Source: Methylococcaceae bacterium
GTDB taxonomy: Bacteria > Pseudomonadota > Gammaproteobacteria > Methylococcales > Methylomonadaceae
Assembly: GCA_947506155.1 (NCBI GenBank)
Contig: CANNNV010000008.1
Location: forward strand, 1 to 38,704
Direction: 5' to 3'
DNA: 38,704 bases
The notes under the pieces were generated by a model. That model ran no database searches, was not told the origin of the DNA, and saw nothing but the letters and a program-made list of their open reading frames with translations. This document shows, in pieces, positions 1 to 8,347 of this stretch (the stretch's first letter is position 1; the number at the start of each line of letters is the position of its first letter). A program made the translations under genes and the position numbers.

Positions 1-205
1 CGGTTGTAATCATTGTCGAAGGGAGATTGCGGGAAACCGCAGCGTTACTAGCCCCTTACGGGGATACCCTCACGGGTTGACCGCTTGGAAAGACAAGCAC
101 CTAATTTTTTAAAGATAGCAAACGCAATAGGAGCTGCATGAGTTGGGTCGGCTAATGCCGACGCGCTATCCCTCCCCGACCTAAAGGACGGGGTGATTGA
201 CTATC
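1..205 (+). mobile_element. Remnant resembling IS200/IS605-type right end (tnpB 3' end / omega-RNA region)
   Basis: No complete gene is seen before 283. The stretch is a series of hairpins: CCCC/GGGG (52-55/60-63), ACCC/GGGT (66-69/74-77), GCTTG/CAAGC (83-87/94-98), a GATAGC/GCTATC stem (114-119/165-170) enclosing GTCGGC/GCCGAC (147-152/157-162), and CCCCG/CGGGG (174-178/189-193), followed by GTGATTGAC. A related block lies at 19961-20055, and the reverse complement of the terminal hairpin plus GTGATTGAC recurs at 38560-38585. GC-rich hairpins of this type at the 3' end of tnpB genes are typical of IS200/IS605 elements. One frame over 3-77 reads as a short open tail ending at TGA, which could be the C-terminus of a transposase-associated protein that begins outside the window. 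The IS605 assignment is inference. Confidence 0.45.
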
Positions 206-282
206 CCATTGTGCTGGTGTAGCCATAGCCGATTCGAATCATAGCATATAATAATATTTTGGCTAAAAGCAGAAATATGGCG

Positions 283-708
283 TTAATTCAAACCGACCTC
301 GATAACCTCAAAATCATGAGTGATTTCTACTGCTTTACTCAGCATGATCGATGCCGAGCAATACTTTTCGGCGGATAATTTTACCGCACGCTCAACAGCA
401 GCGGGCTTTAAATCATGGCCGGTGACAATAAAATGCAAATGAATTTTGCTAAATACACTGGGAATCGCATCGACCCGCTCGGCAGTAACTTCGGCCACGC
501 AATTAACAATATTATTTCTGCCTTTTTGTAAAATCTGCACCACGTCAAAAGATGAGCAGCCACCTACGCCCAGTAATAACATTTCCATCGGCCGCATACC
601 TATATTGCGTCCACCGTGATCAGGCGGACCATCCATAACTACCGCGTGACCACTGCCGGTTTCACCTACGAACATGACCCCATCGACCCATTTAACGGTT
701 ACTTGCAT
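283..708 (-). CDS. OsmC family protein, YhfA-like
   Basis: A 141-residue OsmC/Ohr-fold protein. Two cysteines lie in the positions expected for the family: Cys51 in the GVGGCSSFD motif and Cys117 in KYCSAS. OsmC-type proteins reduce organic hydroperoxides through such a Cys pair, but the YhfA subgroup has no firmly established substrate. The start has GTTACTTGCAT next to it and the length is normal for the family. The gene is divergent from the CRP-like gene at 835, the same arrangement as yhfA/crp in enterobacteria, which supports the YhfA-like placement over the Ohr or OsmC subgroups. It is expected to be cytoplasmic. No terminator is evident before the structured repeat at 1-205. Confidence 0.85.
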   Translation of the reverse strand: MQVTVKWVDGVMFVGETGSGHAVVMDGPPDHGGRNIGMRPMEMLLLGVGGCSSFDVVQILQKGRNNIVNCVAEVTAERVDAIPSVFSKIHLHFIVTGHDLKPAAVERAVKLSAEKYCSASIMLSKAVEITHDFEVIEVGLN

Positions 709-834
709 TTGATTTCCTGGTTAAAAATAGGGAACAGACTAGCATAAAAAAACTTATTTTCAGAATGACAATATTGATTTTTTTGTTAAAGCCTCTATTG
801 TTAAACCTACTGATGCAGCATTAATCCTAGATAG

Positions 835-1500
835 ATGGTTATTATGTCAATTAAAGCCCAAGAAAATCCTTATAAAGAGGCGCTGGAACATTTTCTACAT
901 TTTTGCCATATAAAGAAATATCCGGCTAAAGCTATTATTATTAGACCCGGCGATACCGGAGACCGGCTGTATTTTATCATAGACGGTTCGGTCAGTGTTT
1001 GTGTGGAGGAAGTTGATGGTGAGCATGAACTGATACTTGCTTACCTAAATAAAAATGAATTTATTGGTGAAATTGGTATTTTCAAAACAGCTGAAATACG
1101 AAAAGTAGTGGTAAAAACACGTAGCGAGTGTCGTTTAGCTGAAATAAGCTACGACCGACTTCGCCAAGTCTTGAGAAAAGAACTCATAGAGTATGGACCT
1201 GACATTTTATACATGATAGGCGAGCAATTATCATCGCGGTTATTAAACACCAGTCGAAGTTTATGTGACTTAGCGTTTATGGATGTGGAAGGACGTGTTG
1301 CTCGAATTTTAATGGAATTATGTAAAAGTCCTGATGCAATAACCCACCCCGACGGCATGCAGCTACATATATCCAGACAAGAAATAGGTCGTATGGTAAG
1401 TTGCTCAAGAGAAATGGCTGGGCGGGTGTTAAAAGAGCTGGAAAATAAAAAACTGATTAGCGCACACGGTAAAACTATTGTCGTATTTGGCACCCGCTAA
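835..1500 (+). CDS. crp: CRP/Vfr-like cyclic nucleotide-responsive regulator
   Basis: A 221-residue Crp/Fnr-family regulator clearly in the CRP branch. It has an N-terminal cyclic-nucleotide-binding beta-barrel (about residues 20-120, with FIGEIGIF), a dimerisation helix that keeps the TSRSLCDLAF segment, and a C-terminal winged helix. The recognition helix contains CSREMAGR, matching CSRETVGR of E. coli CRP, and the tail ISAHGKTIVVFGTR is almost identical. It therefore probably recognises TGTGA-type half-sites. In the phosphate-binding motif, the Arg-Ser of E. coli (RSAWV) is replaced by Arg-Lys (RKVVV), so ligand affinity may differ. The start could be ATG 835 or ATG 844; neither has a strong ribosome binding site. 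It is divergent from the OsmC gene. Confidence 0.9.
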   Translation: MVIMSIKAQENPYKEALEHFLHFCHIKKYPAKAIIIRPGDTGDRLYFIIDGSVSVCVEEVDGEHELILAYLNKNEFIGEIGIFKTAEIRKVVVKTRSECRLAEISYDRLRQVLRKELIEYGPDILYMIGEQLSSRLLNTSRSLCDLAFMDVEGRVARILMELCKSPDAITHPDGMQLHISRQEIGRMVSCSREMAGRVLKELENKKLISAHGKTIVVFGTR

Positions 1501-1587
1501 ACCTGGCGCACACAGTTTATATATTGCCATGCTATTTTCTTGAAATACCGGTACTGCTAAAATTTGTACTTTTGGTAAAATGTACCG

Positions 1588-2130
1588 ATGATTAAAGATT
1601 ATTATCGTATTTTAGGACTGGCTGATAATGCTGAAGATGTAGTTATACGCACTGCATTTAAGTTGCTTGCCCACCGCTACCACCCTGACAAATGGCTTCA
1701 AGAACAACCAACAGCCAATCGAATGATGGCTGAAATCAACGAAGCTTACCGCACCTTATCTGACCCTTTGTTGAAACTAGCCTACGATCAAAAAAGGGTG
1801 ATTTATCAAGTAGATTCAGATTTCTATCGAATTTTAGGTGTGTTGGGTCATGTGGACATCAAGATGATTCAAGTGGCTTATGAAGTGTTGTCTCAAAAAT
1901 ACCGTCATTCATCCAGTCATGCGTTAGCTGAAAAAAGATTAGTTGAAATTAACCAAGCCTACCAAATTTTGGCCGATGTTACCAAACGAAAAACATATGA
2001 CTTCAAACAGAAATCTGCATCCTATTTTTCTCGCTCAAACCGGCGTTCTGGACTCAGTTTGTGGAAAGTATATTTAGTTTATAATTTAGTTTTTTACCTT
2101 ATTATTGCGGGTATTATTTTTCTTTTATAG
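1588..2130 (+). CDS. Membrane-anchored J-domain protein with a second degenerate J domain
   Basis: A 180-residue protein. Residues 3-67 form a DnaJ J domain with an intact HPD triad (32-34, HRYHPDKW), required to stimulate an Hsp70 ATPase. Residues 78-138 look like a second J domain (DFYRILGVLG, then INQAYQILAD) in which the HPD position reads as YRHSS, so it probably cannot activate Hsp70. The C-terminus (about 161-180) is hydrophobic and likely a single membrane anchor, leaving the J domains in the cytoplasm. No Gly/Phe-rich or zinc-finger region is present, so this is a class III J-protein. It probably recruits DnaK to a membrane-associated client, which cannot be named from sequence. It lies 87 bases after the CRP gene on the same strand and may be co-transcribed. 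Confidence 0.82.
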   Translation: MIKDYYRILGLADNAEDVVIRTAFKLLAHRYHPDKWLQEQPTANRMMAEINEAYRTLSDPLLKLAYDQKRVIYQVDSDFYRILGVLGHVDIKMIQVAYEVLSQKYRHSSSHALAEKRLVEINQAYQILADVTKRKTYDFKQKSASYFSRSNRRSGLSLWKVYLVYNLVFYLIIAGIIFLL

Positions 2131-2265
2131 CTAAACGCTATCTAATTTATTATTGATAATGAACAGCTTACAGCCATGTTGTTCAAACCAATCTATATCG
2201 AAGATCTCTATGGAGCTGTATGTATCTATGTTGTTCATGTGTACGAATTTTTACGTATACAGTAG

Positions 2266-2994
2266 TCAATTGCTAAACAGCAGTTCTTGGGCAAAGCGCA
2301 ATAAAAAAGCCTTTAGATAAGCTGCGCTGGTTGAACTGTAAATCCCGCGAGAGTCATAGATAGTCAGCACGCTTTGCGTCACAGCCGTCGCCGACCGGCT
2401 AAAAATCAGCGCCGATACCTTGGCTTTACTATTGCTGTAAGCTCGAAAATCGGTTTGCTGATTCAGCTGCAAGCCTGCACCAAGTGCCAAAGCAGAAAAT
2501 TGACACACGGCAGGCTCAGGAATCAACAGATAAAATAAACCCTGCGGGGCCAATAACTGCCCGACAATACCAATCAAATCGGTAAAAGGCAGTTGATCGG
2601 TGTGCCTGGCGGTGTTTCTAAGTGCATCAACAGTCTTGCTGTGATTTTCAAAAAAAGGCGGATTGCTGATAATCAAATCGTATTGCCGACCAGCGGTCAA
2701 AGCAAATCCTTGAATATCCTGATGCACCGCTAACAGTCGCCCTGCCCACGGGCTGTGGTTGAAGTTGCTCTTAGCTTCCGTAAAAGCCTCTAGCGTCAAC
2801 TCCACTGCCGTCACATTCGCCGCGCCCAGCTGGGCGGCCATCAGTGCCAACACGCCGGTACCTGTGCCAATGTCCAGCACCTGAATACCCGGATGAACCG
2901 GAGCCATAGCACCGAATAAAACAGCATCGGTACATATTTTCATGCCGGAATTTTTTTGCAGCACTGAAAACTGCTGGAAGTGAAAAGTTGACAT
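2266..2994 (-). CDS. trmN6: tRNA1(Val) (adenine(37)-N6)-methyltransferase, TrmN6/YfiC-like
   Basis: A class I SAM-dependent methyltransferase of 242 residues from ATG 2994. The SAM-binding loop is VLDIGTGTG (about 39-47) and the catalytic NPPF motif is at 111-114, characteristic of N6-adenine methyltransferases. The N-terminal FHFQQF...MKICTDAVLFGAM pattern is that of the YfiC/TrmN6 family, which methylates A37 of tRNA1(Val). An upstream in-frame ATG at 3021 lies inside the preceding gene and would add nine lysine-rich residues. ATG 2994 begins four bases after that gene's stop and fits family starts, so it is preferred. The gene is probably translated together with the large membrane protein upstream. 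Confidence 0.9.
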   Translation of the reverse strand: MSTFHFQQFSVLQKNSGMKICTDAVLFGAMAPVHPGIQVLDIGTGTGVLALMAAQLGAANVTAVELTLEAFTEAKSNFNHSPWAGRLLAVHQDIQGFALTAGRQYDLIISNPPFFENHSKTVDALRNTARHTDQLPFTDLIGIVGQLLAPQGLFYLLIPEPAVCQFSALALGAGLQLNQQTDFRAYSNSKAKVSALIFSRSATAVTQSVLTIYDSRGIYSSTSAAYLKAFLLRFAQELLFSN

Positions 2995-2998
2995 AATT

Positions 2999-5900
2999 TT
3001 ATTTTTCTTCCGGCTCGCCATCTTCTTGCTCTATGACCTTATTTTTAGCTGCTATTTTATGCCAAAGTCCGTTGCAAGAAAAACATGTCCAGCCCCATTT
3101 AAGCCAGTTGAGCAAAGATACCGCCAGCCATAGTGACCAGGCCAGCATCAGGAACCGATAAACCGACAGCGGCACCGAGATCAGCGTCGCAACAGGCAAG
3201 GTCGACGAACTTCTATCCTGGTACCAGTTTAAAGTGAAGGCCGAGGACTGATTGCCGCTCACCTGCATATCGGGCGAGTTGAGCAATCCCTGCTCTACGG
3301 CCAAAAACAACAGACTCAGCGAAACTATGGTCAGGCATCCGATCAGCAGTTGCAGCGCATTAAAATAGCGAGACTCTGCAACTGCCGGGGTCTTGCGCCA
3401 GCCTAACAGCATTAACCAAAGCACAACAATGCCTGCTGACTGCAACGGTAGTTGGCTGAGTCCCACCAACAATAAAAACCAGTGCCGGGGTTTTAATGGC
3501 GTCAGCGAAATTTTTCCCAAGCCTTGCGACACGATAACAATAACAATCAGCAAACCCCAAAATAAAACCGCAGGCCCCAGTCTTGGCCCCAATGCAAATA
3601 ATACCCAGCGATCCTCACCCAGGTGCATAGTCAGGTTGGCGTTGACACTCGGCACGCCGAGGTCTATTTCTGGCGTAGTCATTACGCTGTTGATCCCCGT
3701 TGCTATCCGCCAGCTGATTAAAACCTGCTGCTTGCCGGGATTAACCGGTACAGTCAGCTTTCTGCCTTCCTGCCTGAGCGGCTGAGCCATTCCGTCAATC
3801 GCGACAGACTGCAATACCGCATTTTCCGGCAATATAACTGCGTGTTGCGAGCCTAGGGAGCTTCTCAAGCTAAGGTTTAACTCAGCTTCCTGGATGCGTA
3901 GCCCCGGTTTAATGCTTAAGTGGCTGTTATCGATAGTCAAGGTTTGTCCTTCTACCGCTACCGGCCTGCTTATATGCAGGCTTATTTTCTCTCCAGGCCA
4001 AAGATGCCATTCCGGCAGCCATAAATCCTTGTTATCAATATGCATCATCGCGATGCCAGCTGTTTCAACATGCCAGATCGGGCTGATATCGGCTTTTAAT
4101 ACCTCGGTCCATTGTTCAGTCTGAGCGGCAACAAAAGTGATTTGTTCGGATTTTTCCAGCATAGACTCCCATTGCAATCCAAGTTGCTGTGCCGGGATAT
4201 TAACGTCGACTTTACCGTCTTTAACCCGAATTCCTGCCGAGATAACCGACTCGCCAGCTAACAACGGAACCGCCAGCACCACGGCGGAATCTGCTGGTGA
4301 AAGCCGGATAACCCGAGTGATAACCCGCCAGTCCAAACCCAATTGCAACGTACGTTCAATCCTGACAAAAGGCGGTAATGCAACCGGTACTAATGAGTCG
4401 ATTTGTTGAGTCTGATTTATCCGACTAAATTGCAGTTGATCGTCCACCTGATTATTTTCTTGCAGGCCGATAAGTTCCCAGCCGCTATGTTGCAGGCTGA
4501 CCCAGTTCGGCTTTAACGGCAACGGCAGGGTGAATTTACTTAACAACGGCGTTACCCCGCTCAATACAACCTGGTGTTCCCCTGGCCCTAAATTAAGCCA
4601 CAAACTTTTCTGGTCGCGATACAGTCCTGACGCTGCTTTCCCGTCAACCAGAACTTGTTCGGGAAACCATTGTTGATATTCAGCAGGCATGGGAATAGCC
4701 ACCGATTGCTGAGCATGAATCTGCAATAAAATAACCAGTTGCTTGTCGGTAATCGTCAGTTTCATCTGCTGAATTTCAGCACAACTTGGCAAGCAGTCGG
4801 GCGGCAAGGGTTTTTCCAGTAGCCGAATTCTGAGTTCATCCAACAAGGCTTTATCTGGAAGTTCGGCATAAACGCTAGGAGACGGCAAACACAACATAGG
4901 CAACAGCAAAAACCACAGCAGTAACGGTAGCGAAGCGTGCAACCCTTTAAAACTGAACCGTGAGCTTATCGAACGGTCGAAAACGCCAAACATCAGCAAG
5001 GCCAGAACCGTAACCAAAATAACACGGACAAAATTAAGCAACAGCGTCAAGGCTGGCGTCAAATACCATAAATGTAGCTGTTGCCCCGCATCAACCGTAC
5101 CATTCCAGGACAGCTGCACCGTGTGCCATTGCCATTGCGGCAAGCCGGGACCGGTCTGCACCTTGGCTTTGGGGTCGATGCGCTCAAAAGCTGGCTCTGT
5201 ATAAGCAGAAGACGACACGGCATCCATCGTCAACACCCGCGATTTCATCTGGAGCATCGGGGCATTGGTCTCGACCAGATTGCTATAACCTCTAATCACT
5301 TGAGCTGATTTTTCCAGTTGCGGATAAAGCCCGGTACGTACCTGTTCCACCATGAACGGCAAGGTCGTCAACACCAAGCTCAGCCAGAATGCCTTGCGAT
5401 ACCAGCTCATCAACATTAAAAATCTGCCTTGCGGCAATACCTTGAGCAAGGCAGTTGCCGCCAAAATATTCAGCCAGAGGTATTGTGGCGAACCTGGCTC
5501 CTGCCAAATCAATACCAGCGTGACCAGTGCTAGGCCACCCCAGTAAAGATTCCACAGCCGAGTCGTTGCCAGTGCTGTAATTAACACCAGGAACAAATCC
5601 AGCAAAGTCCAGCGCGCTATCCAGCTGTCGGGCACATTGTCCACGCCGCTGGCAGCCAGCAAACGCCAGCCCGGAGGCAAGTTCAGTTCGGCATTGACGG
5701 TATGAAAATCCTGCGCCCACCCCACGGCACTGATAGTATTGACGGCGCCAATGGCTCGGCTATCAGCATCCAGCGTGATCGTACCGGCCCTGACTTCCAC
5801 ACCTTGCTTACCGGCTTTATCCTGGGTAATGAACTGATTCGTGCCATTTAGGGTGACTTTTCCCGGTTGGGTTTGCGGCAAGGTGTTAAGCCGCCAACCG

Positions 5901-7015
5901 CTAGTCATCCTGCCGGTAATCGTATCATTGACGGTATAGCCTGAACCGTCAAAATCCAGCCAGAGTTTTCTTTTTAGGTTCAGTTGATTGGGTTCAGGCT
6001 CGGGGTCGCCGCGACGCACGGTTTTAAAAACCATAGTCTGACCCAGGGCGACTTTATAGGCCGGGAGGCTTTTCCAGTCATCCGGCACATTGGTCAGGCT
6101 GGAATCTATCGCGCTTAACTGTTCAATTTCAACCACGCGCAGCTGTGGTCTGGCCTCAAATACCCAGACTTCCTCACGGTTTCCAAGCGAAGTCAGCTCA
6201 CTCAGTTCTTTGCTGTTTCTGGACAACAGGTCAACCTGCCAATGCCCGGGACGCAATTGCAATAATAACTGTCCGTCAGGTTCCAGGCGGGCAGGCAACC
6301 GGCTTTCCAAGCTCAACGCAATAAAGCCGTCCAACACAGGTTTAGGCAATTTTATTTCGCGCTGCTCACCGGAAACATCGAGAATCAGTCGGGTTAAAAT
6401 TTCTGTCGGCACTTCATCAGTAATTTTTCGGAACACCTGAATATCCAGGTTATTCTGCAAATTTTCCAGTTTAGTTAAACCGGTCTCGCTTGCTTTTAAC
6501 CACAGTTGACCTTCTTTAAAGCTAGCTGTCGGACTGCTTAAGCCATTAATGCGCAGGTCTATCAGTCCGGTATCGCCGGGTAGCGTTAAGTTATCCGGCA
6601 TCGCAGTCCATAAAAATTCACCCTTGATCCGGTATTGCAGGCCGGCAGTCAGTTTAATCGAAGGAGTGCCATCTTTAGCCATAACCGGCACAGACAACTC
6701 ATTAACCGTCACATTAAGCGGCCAGTGTTTTTTATCGCCCGGCAGACTGATCCAGCTATCCTGATAGACCGTCCCGTTCATCAAAAAAACGCCTTTTTCG
6801 CTGGTTAACTCCAGCCGGATTTGGCTAGGCCAGCTACAACGTTTTTGCTCATAACTGTTGTAAATGAAAGGGCATGATGGTTCCGGGCTATCCTGCAAGG
6901 CCCAGGCTATCCAGGGTTTGAGTGGTTCAGGAACCTGTTCCGGACTTAACGGTTTGGCCTGAGTAATGGAAGTGAATAATACGCAACTTAGAAACAACCA
7001 AATAATACGACTCAT
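2999..7015 (-). CDS. Large membrane/periplasmic protein of unknown function (1338 aa)
   Basis: Not recognised as a named family. ATG 7015 is chosen over ATG 7066 because an AGGAG ribosome binding site lies nine bases upstream and the product then opens with a signal peptide (MSRIIWLFLSCVLFTSITQA). A long beta-rich, presumably periplasmic region with many Trp and Leu-Pro turns covers about 20-480. A cluster of membrane helices lies at about 480-580 and more at about 670-735. A second extracytoplasmic beta-rich region covers about 735-1160, and three or four helices run to the charged C-terminus, near a CFSC motif. The repeated layout suggests two related halves, each an extracytoplasmic domain followed by helices. 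The upstream MITE-like repeat starts 26 bases before the ATG. An envelope role is inference. Confidence 0.75.
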   Translation of the reverse strand: MSRIIWLFLSCVLFTSITQAKPLSPEQVPEPLKPWIAWALQDSPEPSCPFIYNSYEQKRCSWPSQIRLELTSEKGVFLMNGTVYQDSWISLPGDKKHWPLNVTVNELSVPVMAKDGTPSIKLTAGLQYRIKGEFLWTAMPDNLTLPGDTGLIDLRINGLSSPTASFKEGQLWLKASETGLTKLENLQNNLDIQVFRKITDEVPTEILTRLILDVSGEQREIKLPKPVLDGFIALSLESRLPARLEPDGQLLLQLRPGHWQVDLLSRNSKELSELTSLGNREEVWVFEARPQLRVVEIEQLSAIDSSLTNVPDDWKSLPAYKVALGQTMVFKTVRRGDPEPEPNQLNLKRKLWLDFDGSGYTVNDTITGRMTSGWRLNTLPQTQPGKVTLNGTNQFITQDKAGKQGVEVRAGTITLDADSRAIGAVNTISAVGWAQDFHTVNAELNLPPGWRLLAASGVDNVPDSWIARWTLLDLFLVLITALATTRLWNLYWGGLALVTLVLIWQEPGSPQYLWLNILAATALLKVLPQGRFLMLMSWYRKAFWLSLVLTTLPFMVEQVRTGLYPQLEKSAQVIRGYSNLVETNAPMLQMKSRVLTMDAVSSSAYTEPAFERIDPKAKVQTGPGLPQWQWHTVQLSWNGTVDAGQQLHLWYLTPALTLLLNFVRVILVTVLALLMFGVFDRSISSRFSFKGLHASLPLLLWFLLLPMLCLPSPSVYAELPDKALLDELRIRLLEKPLPPDCLPSCAEIQQMKLTITDKQLVILLQIHAQQSVAIPMPAEYQQWFPEQVLVDGKAASGLYRDQKSLWLNLGPGEHQVVLSGVTPLLSKFTLPLPLKPNWVSLQHSGWELIGLQENNQVDDQLQFSRINQTQQIDSLVPVALPPFVRIERTLQLGLDWRVITRVIRLSPADSAVVLAVPLLAGESVISAGIRVKDGKVDVNIPAQQLGLQWESMLEKSEQITFVAAQTEQWTEVLKADISPIWHVETAGIAMMHIDNKDLWLPEWHLWPGEKISLHISRPVAVEGQTLTIDNSHLSIKPGLRIQEAELNLSLRSSLGSQHAVILPENAVLQSVAIDGMAQPLRQEGRKLTVPVNPGKQQVLISWRIATGINSVMTTPEIDLGVPSVNANLTMHLGEDRWVLFALGPRLGPAVLFWGLLIVIVIVSQGLGKISLTPLKPRHWFLLLVGLSQLPLQSAGIVVLWLMLLGWRKTPAVAESRYFNALQLLIGCLTIVSLSLLFLAVEQGLLNSPDMQVSGNQSSAFTLNWYQDRSSSTLPVATLISVPLSVYRFLMLAWSLWLAVSLLNWLKWGWTCFSCNGLWHKIAAKNKVIEQEDGEPEEK

Positions 7016-7040
7016 GATGCACTGCTCCTGATTAGTTAAG

Positions 7041-7166
7041 AAACGAGCATGAAATAACTTGAACAACTTTAATTTGAAATATGAATTATCCAGCAGGTGG
7101 GAGCGGATTTATCCACCCAAGGCGAATGAATTCGCCCCCACAGACGCTCAACTTATTTCGCGTGCA
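7041..7166. repeat. MITE-like interspersed repeat with inverted ends and palindromic core
   Basis: One end is GAGCATGAAATAACTTGAAC (7045-7064). The other end, read on the opposite strand, is GCACGCGAAATAAGTTGAGC (7146-7165), so the ends are imperfect inverted repeats. Between them lies a core with nested palindromes: GTGGG/CCCAC (7097-7101/7137-7141), GGATTTATCC (7105-7114) and GGCGAA/TTCGCC (7121-7126/7131-7136). Related pieces occur at 16021-16060, 16384-16412 and 37630-37887. No coding capacity is present. Confidence 0.7.
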
Positions 7167-7237
7167 GTCCTAATCAGCGAAAGGTATAAAGATTTTCTTC
7201 GTTTTCTCGTTTTATGTTGATGTATTCGTGTCTGAAA

Positions 7238-7504
7238 TTAAGGGCTTTTTGCCTGTAGCGGAAAGCGTTCCGGATGTCTGATAATTTCCAGCGTTAAATC
7301 CACATCAATATCTGGCCAATAAAAATGCCCAGGCGATTGTTCTTCAACATTAATAACTGATTGAATTTGCTGGCACTTAAACCAAGGAAAATCATCATAG
7401 GATATGAATAACTCCTCGTCATGAGTTAATAGCCAGATACCATTGCTTGAAATATGCGTAACTTCAACAGGAGAAATACTGTTGCCATGCGCTAATGAGC
7501 TCAT
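7238..7504 (-). CDS. DUF2442 domain protein
   Basis: An 88-residue protein. The segment ISNGIWLLTHDEELFISYDD, followed by FPWF and a C-terminal WPDIDVDLTLEIIRHPERFP, is typical of DUF2442. Its start codon lies inside the 3' end of the DUF4160 gene (41-base overlap in another frame), so the pair is translationally coupled. DUF4160/DUF2442 pairs are common in bacterial accessory DNA and have been suggested to be toxin-antitoxin-like, but no biochemical role can be assigned from this sequence. It ends near the MITE-like repeat. DUF assignment is confident; function is unknown. Confidence 0.8.
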   Translation of the reverse strand: MSSLAHGNSISPVEVTHISSNGIWLLTHDEELFISYDDFPWFKCQQIQSVINVEEQSPGHFYWPDIDVDLTLEIIRHPERFPLQAKSP

Positions 7505-7703
7505 TGTAATGTTCCTCCAGAAGTGATTCGATTTCTTTTAACTGCTTTCTTGTATATTGATAGTTTTTAGCTAATTCGATTTGCGGCTCTAGCCAGAATT
7601 TAGCCTCTCCATCTCCTGAAACAATATGGATATGCATCCTGGACTCTTCTCTGGAAAAGAAAAAGAATCTGTATCCATTTTCTTTAAATACGGTTGGACT
7701 CAT
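7464..7703 (-). CDS. DUF4160 domain protein
   Basis: A 79-residue protein opening MSPTVFKENGYRFFFFSREE and continuing with MHIHIVSGDGEAKFWLEP. This is the DUF4160 signature: an HIHV-type strand followed by a G-x-A-K-F-W strand. The C-terminal helix (KQLKEIESLLEEHYNELISAW) is amphipathic. It is the first gene of a two-gene unit with the DUF2442 gene, which overlaps it by 41 bases. It sits 53 bases after the trpG stop and could be read from the trp operon. A two-component (possibly toxin-antitoxin) module is a reasonable inference; which partner would be toxic is not visible. Confidence 0.8.
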   Translation of the reverse strand: MSPTVFKENGYRFFFFSREESRMHIHIVSGDGEAKFWLEPQIELAKNYQYTRKQLKEIESLLEEHYNELISAWQQYFSC

Positions 7704-7756
7704 TTAGGCATTCATTCGCTGAAAAAATATCCAAATTCCCTGACACCTAACGACAA

Positions 7757-8347
7757 TCACCGCTCCAAAAAATTCCGCAGCATATCATGGCCATGTTCGG
7801 TCAGGATCGACTCGGGGTGAAATTGCACGCCTTCAATATCCAGTTGTTTATGCCTTACGCCCATGATTTCATCGAGCTTGCCAGCGTCATCCTGAGTCCA
7901 GGCCGTTATTTCCAGACACTCAGGCAAGGATTGCTGCTCTATAACCAGCGAATGATAACGGGTAGCGGTAAACGGGTTGTTAAGGCCTTTAAATACGCCC
8001 TGATTTTGATGATAAACCAGTGAAGTTTTACCATGCATAATGCTTTTGGCATGGACGATATGACCTCCGAAAGCATAACCGATGCTTTGGTGACCCAAAC
8101 AAACGCCCAAGATAGGAATGTGTCCGGCAAAGCGTAAAATCGCCTCAACGGAAATGCCCGCTTCCTTAGGCGTACAAGGGCCGGGCGAAATGACCAGTTT
8201 ATCGGGAGCAAGTTTTTCAATACCGGCTATGGTCACTTGATCATTGCGCACCACCGTGACTTTTGCGCCCAATTCGCCAAAATATTGTACCAAGTTGTAA
8301 GTGAACGAGTCGTAGTTATCAACCATGACCACTTTAACTGCGCTCAT
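7757..8347 (-). CDS. trpG: Anthranilate synthase component II, glutamine amidotransferase
   Basis: A 196-residue class I glutamine amidotransferase that supplies ammonia to TrpE for anthranilate formation, the first committed step of tryptophan synthesis. The nucleophile is Cys83 in [10 protein letters not shown]; the His-Glu pair is His176/Glu178 in QFHPES. The N-terminus [17 protein letters not shown] is characteristic of TrpG/PabA. Because such subunits can serve both TrpE and PabB, a shared role in folate synthesis is possible. The start codon overlaps the trpE stop by four bases, so the two subunits are translationally coupled. trpD and trpC do not follow in this window. Confidence 0.96.
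   Translation of the reverse strand: MSAVKVVMVDNYDSFTYNLVQYFGELGAKVTVVRNDQVTIAGIEKLAPDKLVISPGPCTPKEAGISVEAILRFAGHIPILGVCLGHQSIGYAFGGHIVHAKSIMHGKTSLVYHQNQGVFKGLNNPFTATRYHSLVIEQQSLPECLEITAWTQDDAGKLDEIMGVRHKQLDIEGVQFHPESILTEHGHDMLRNFLER

Noticed and set aside
2995-3021. Nine-residue N-terminal extension of TrmN6
   Set aside because: It lies inside the 3' end of the upstream gene and encodes a Lys-rich stretch (ASRKKNKI) absent from the family.
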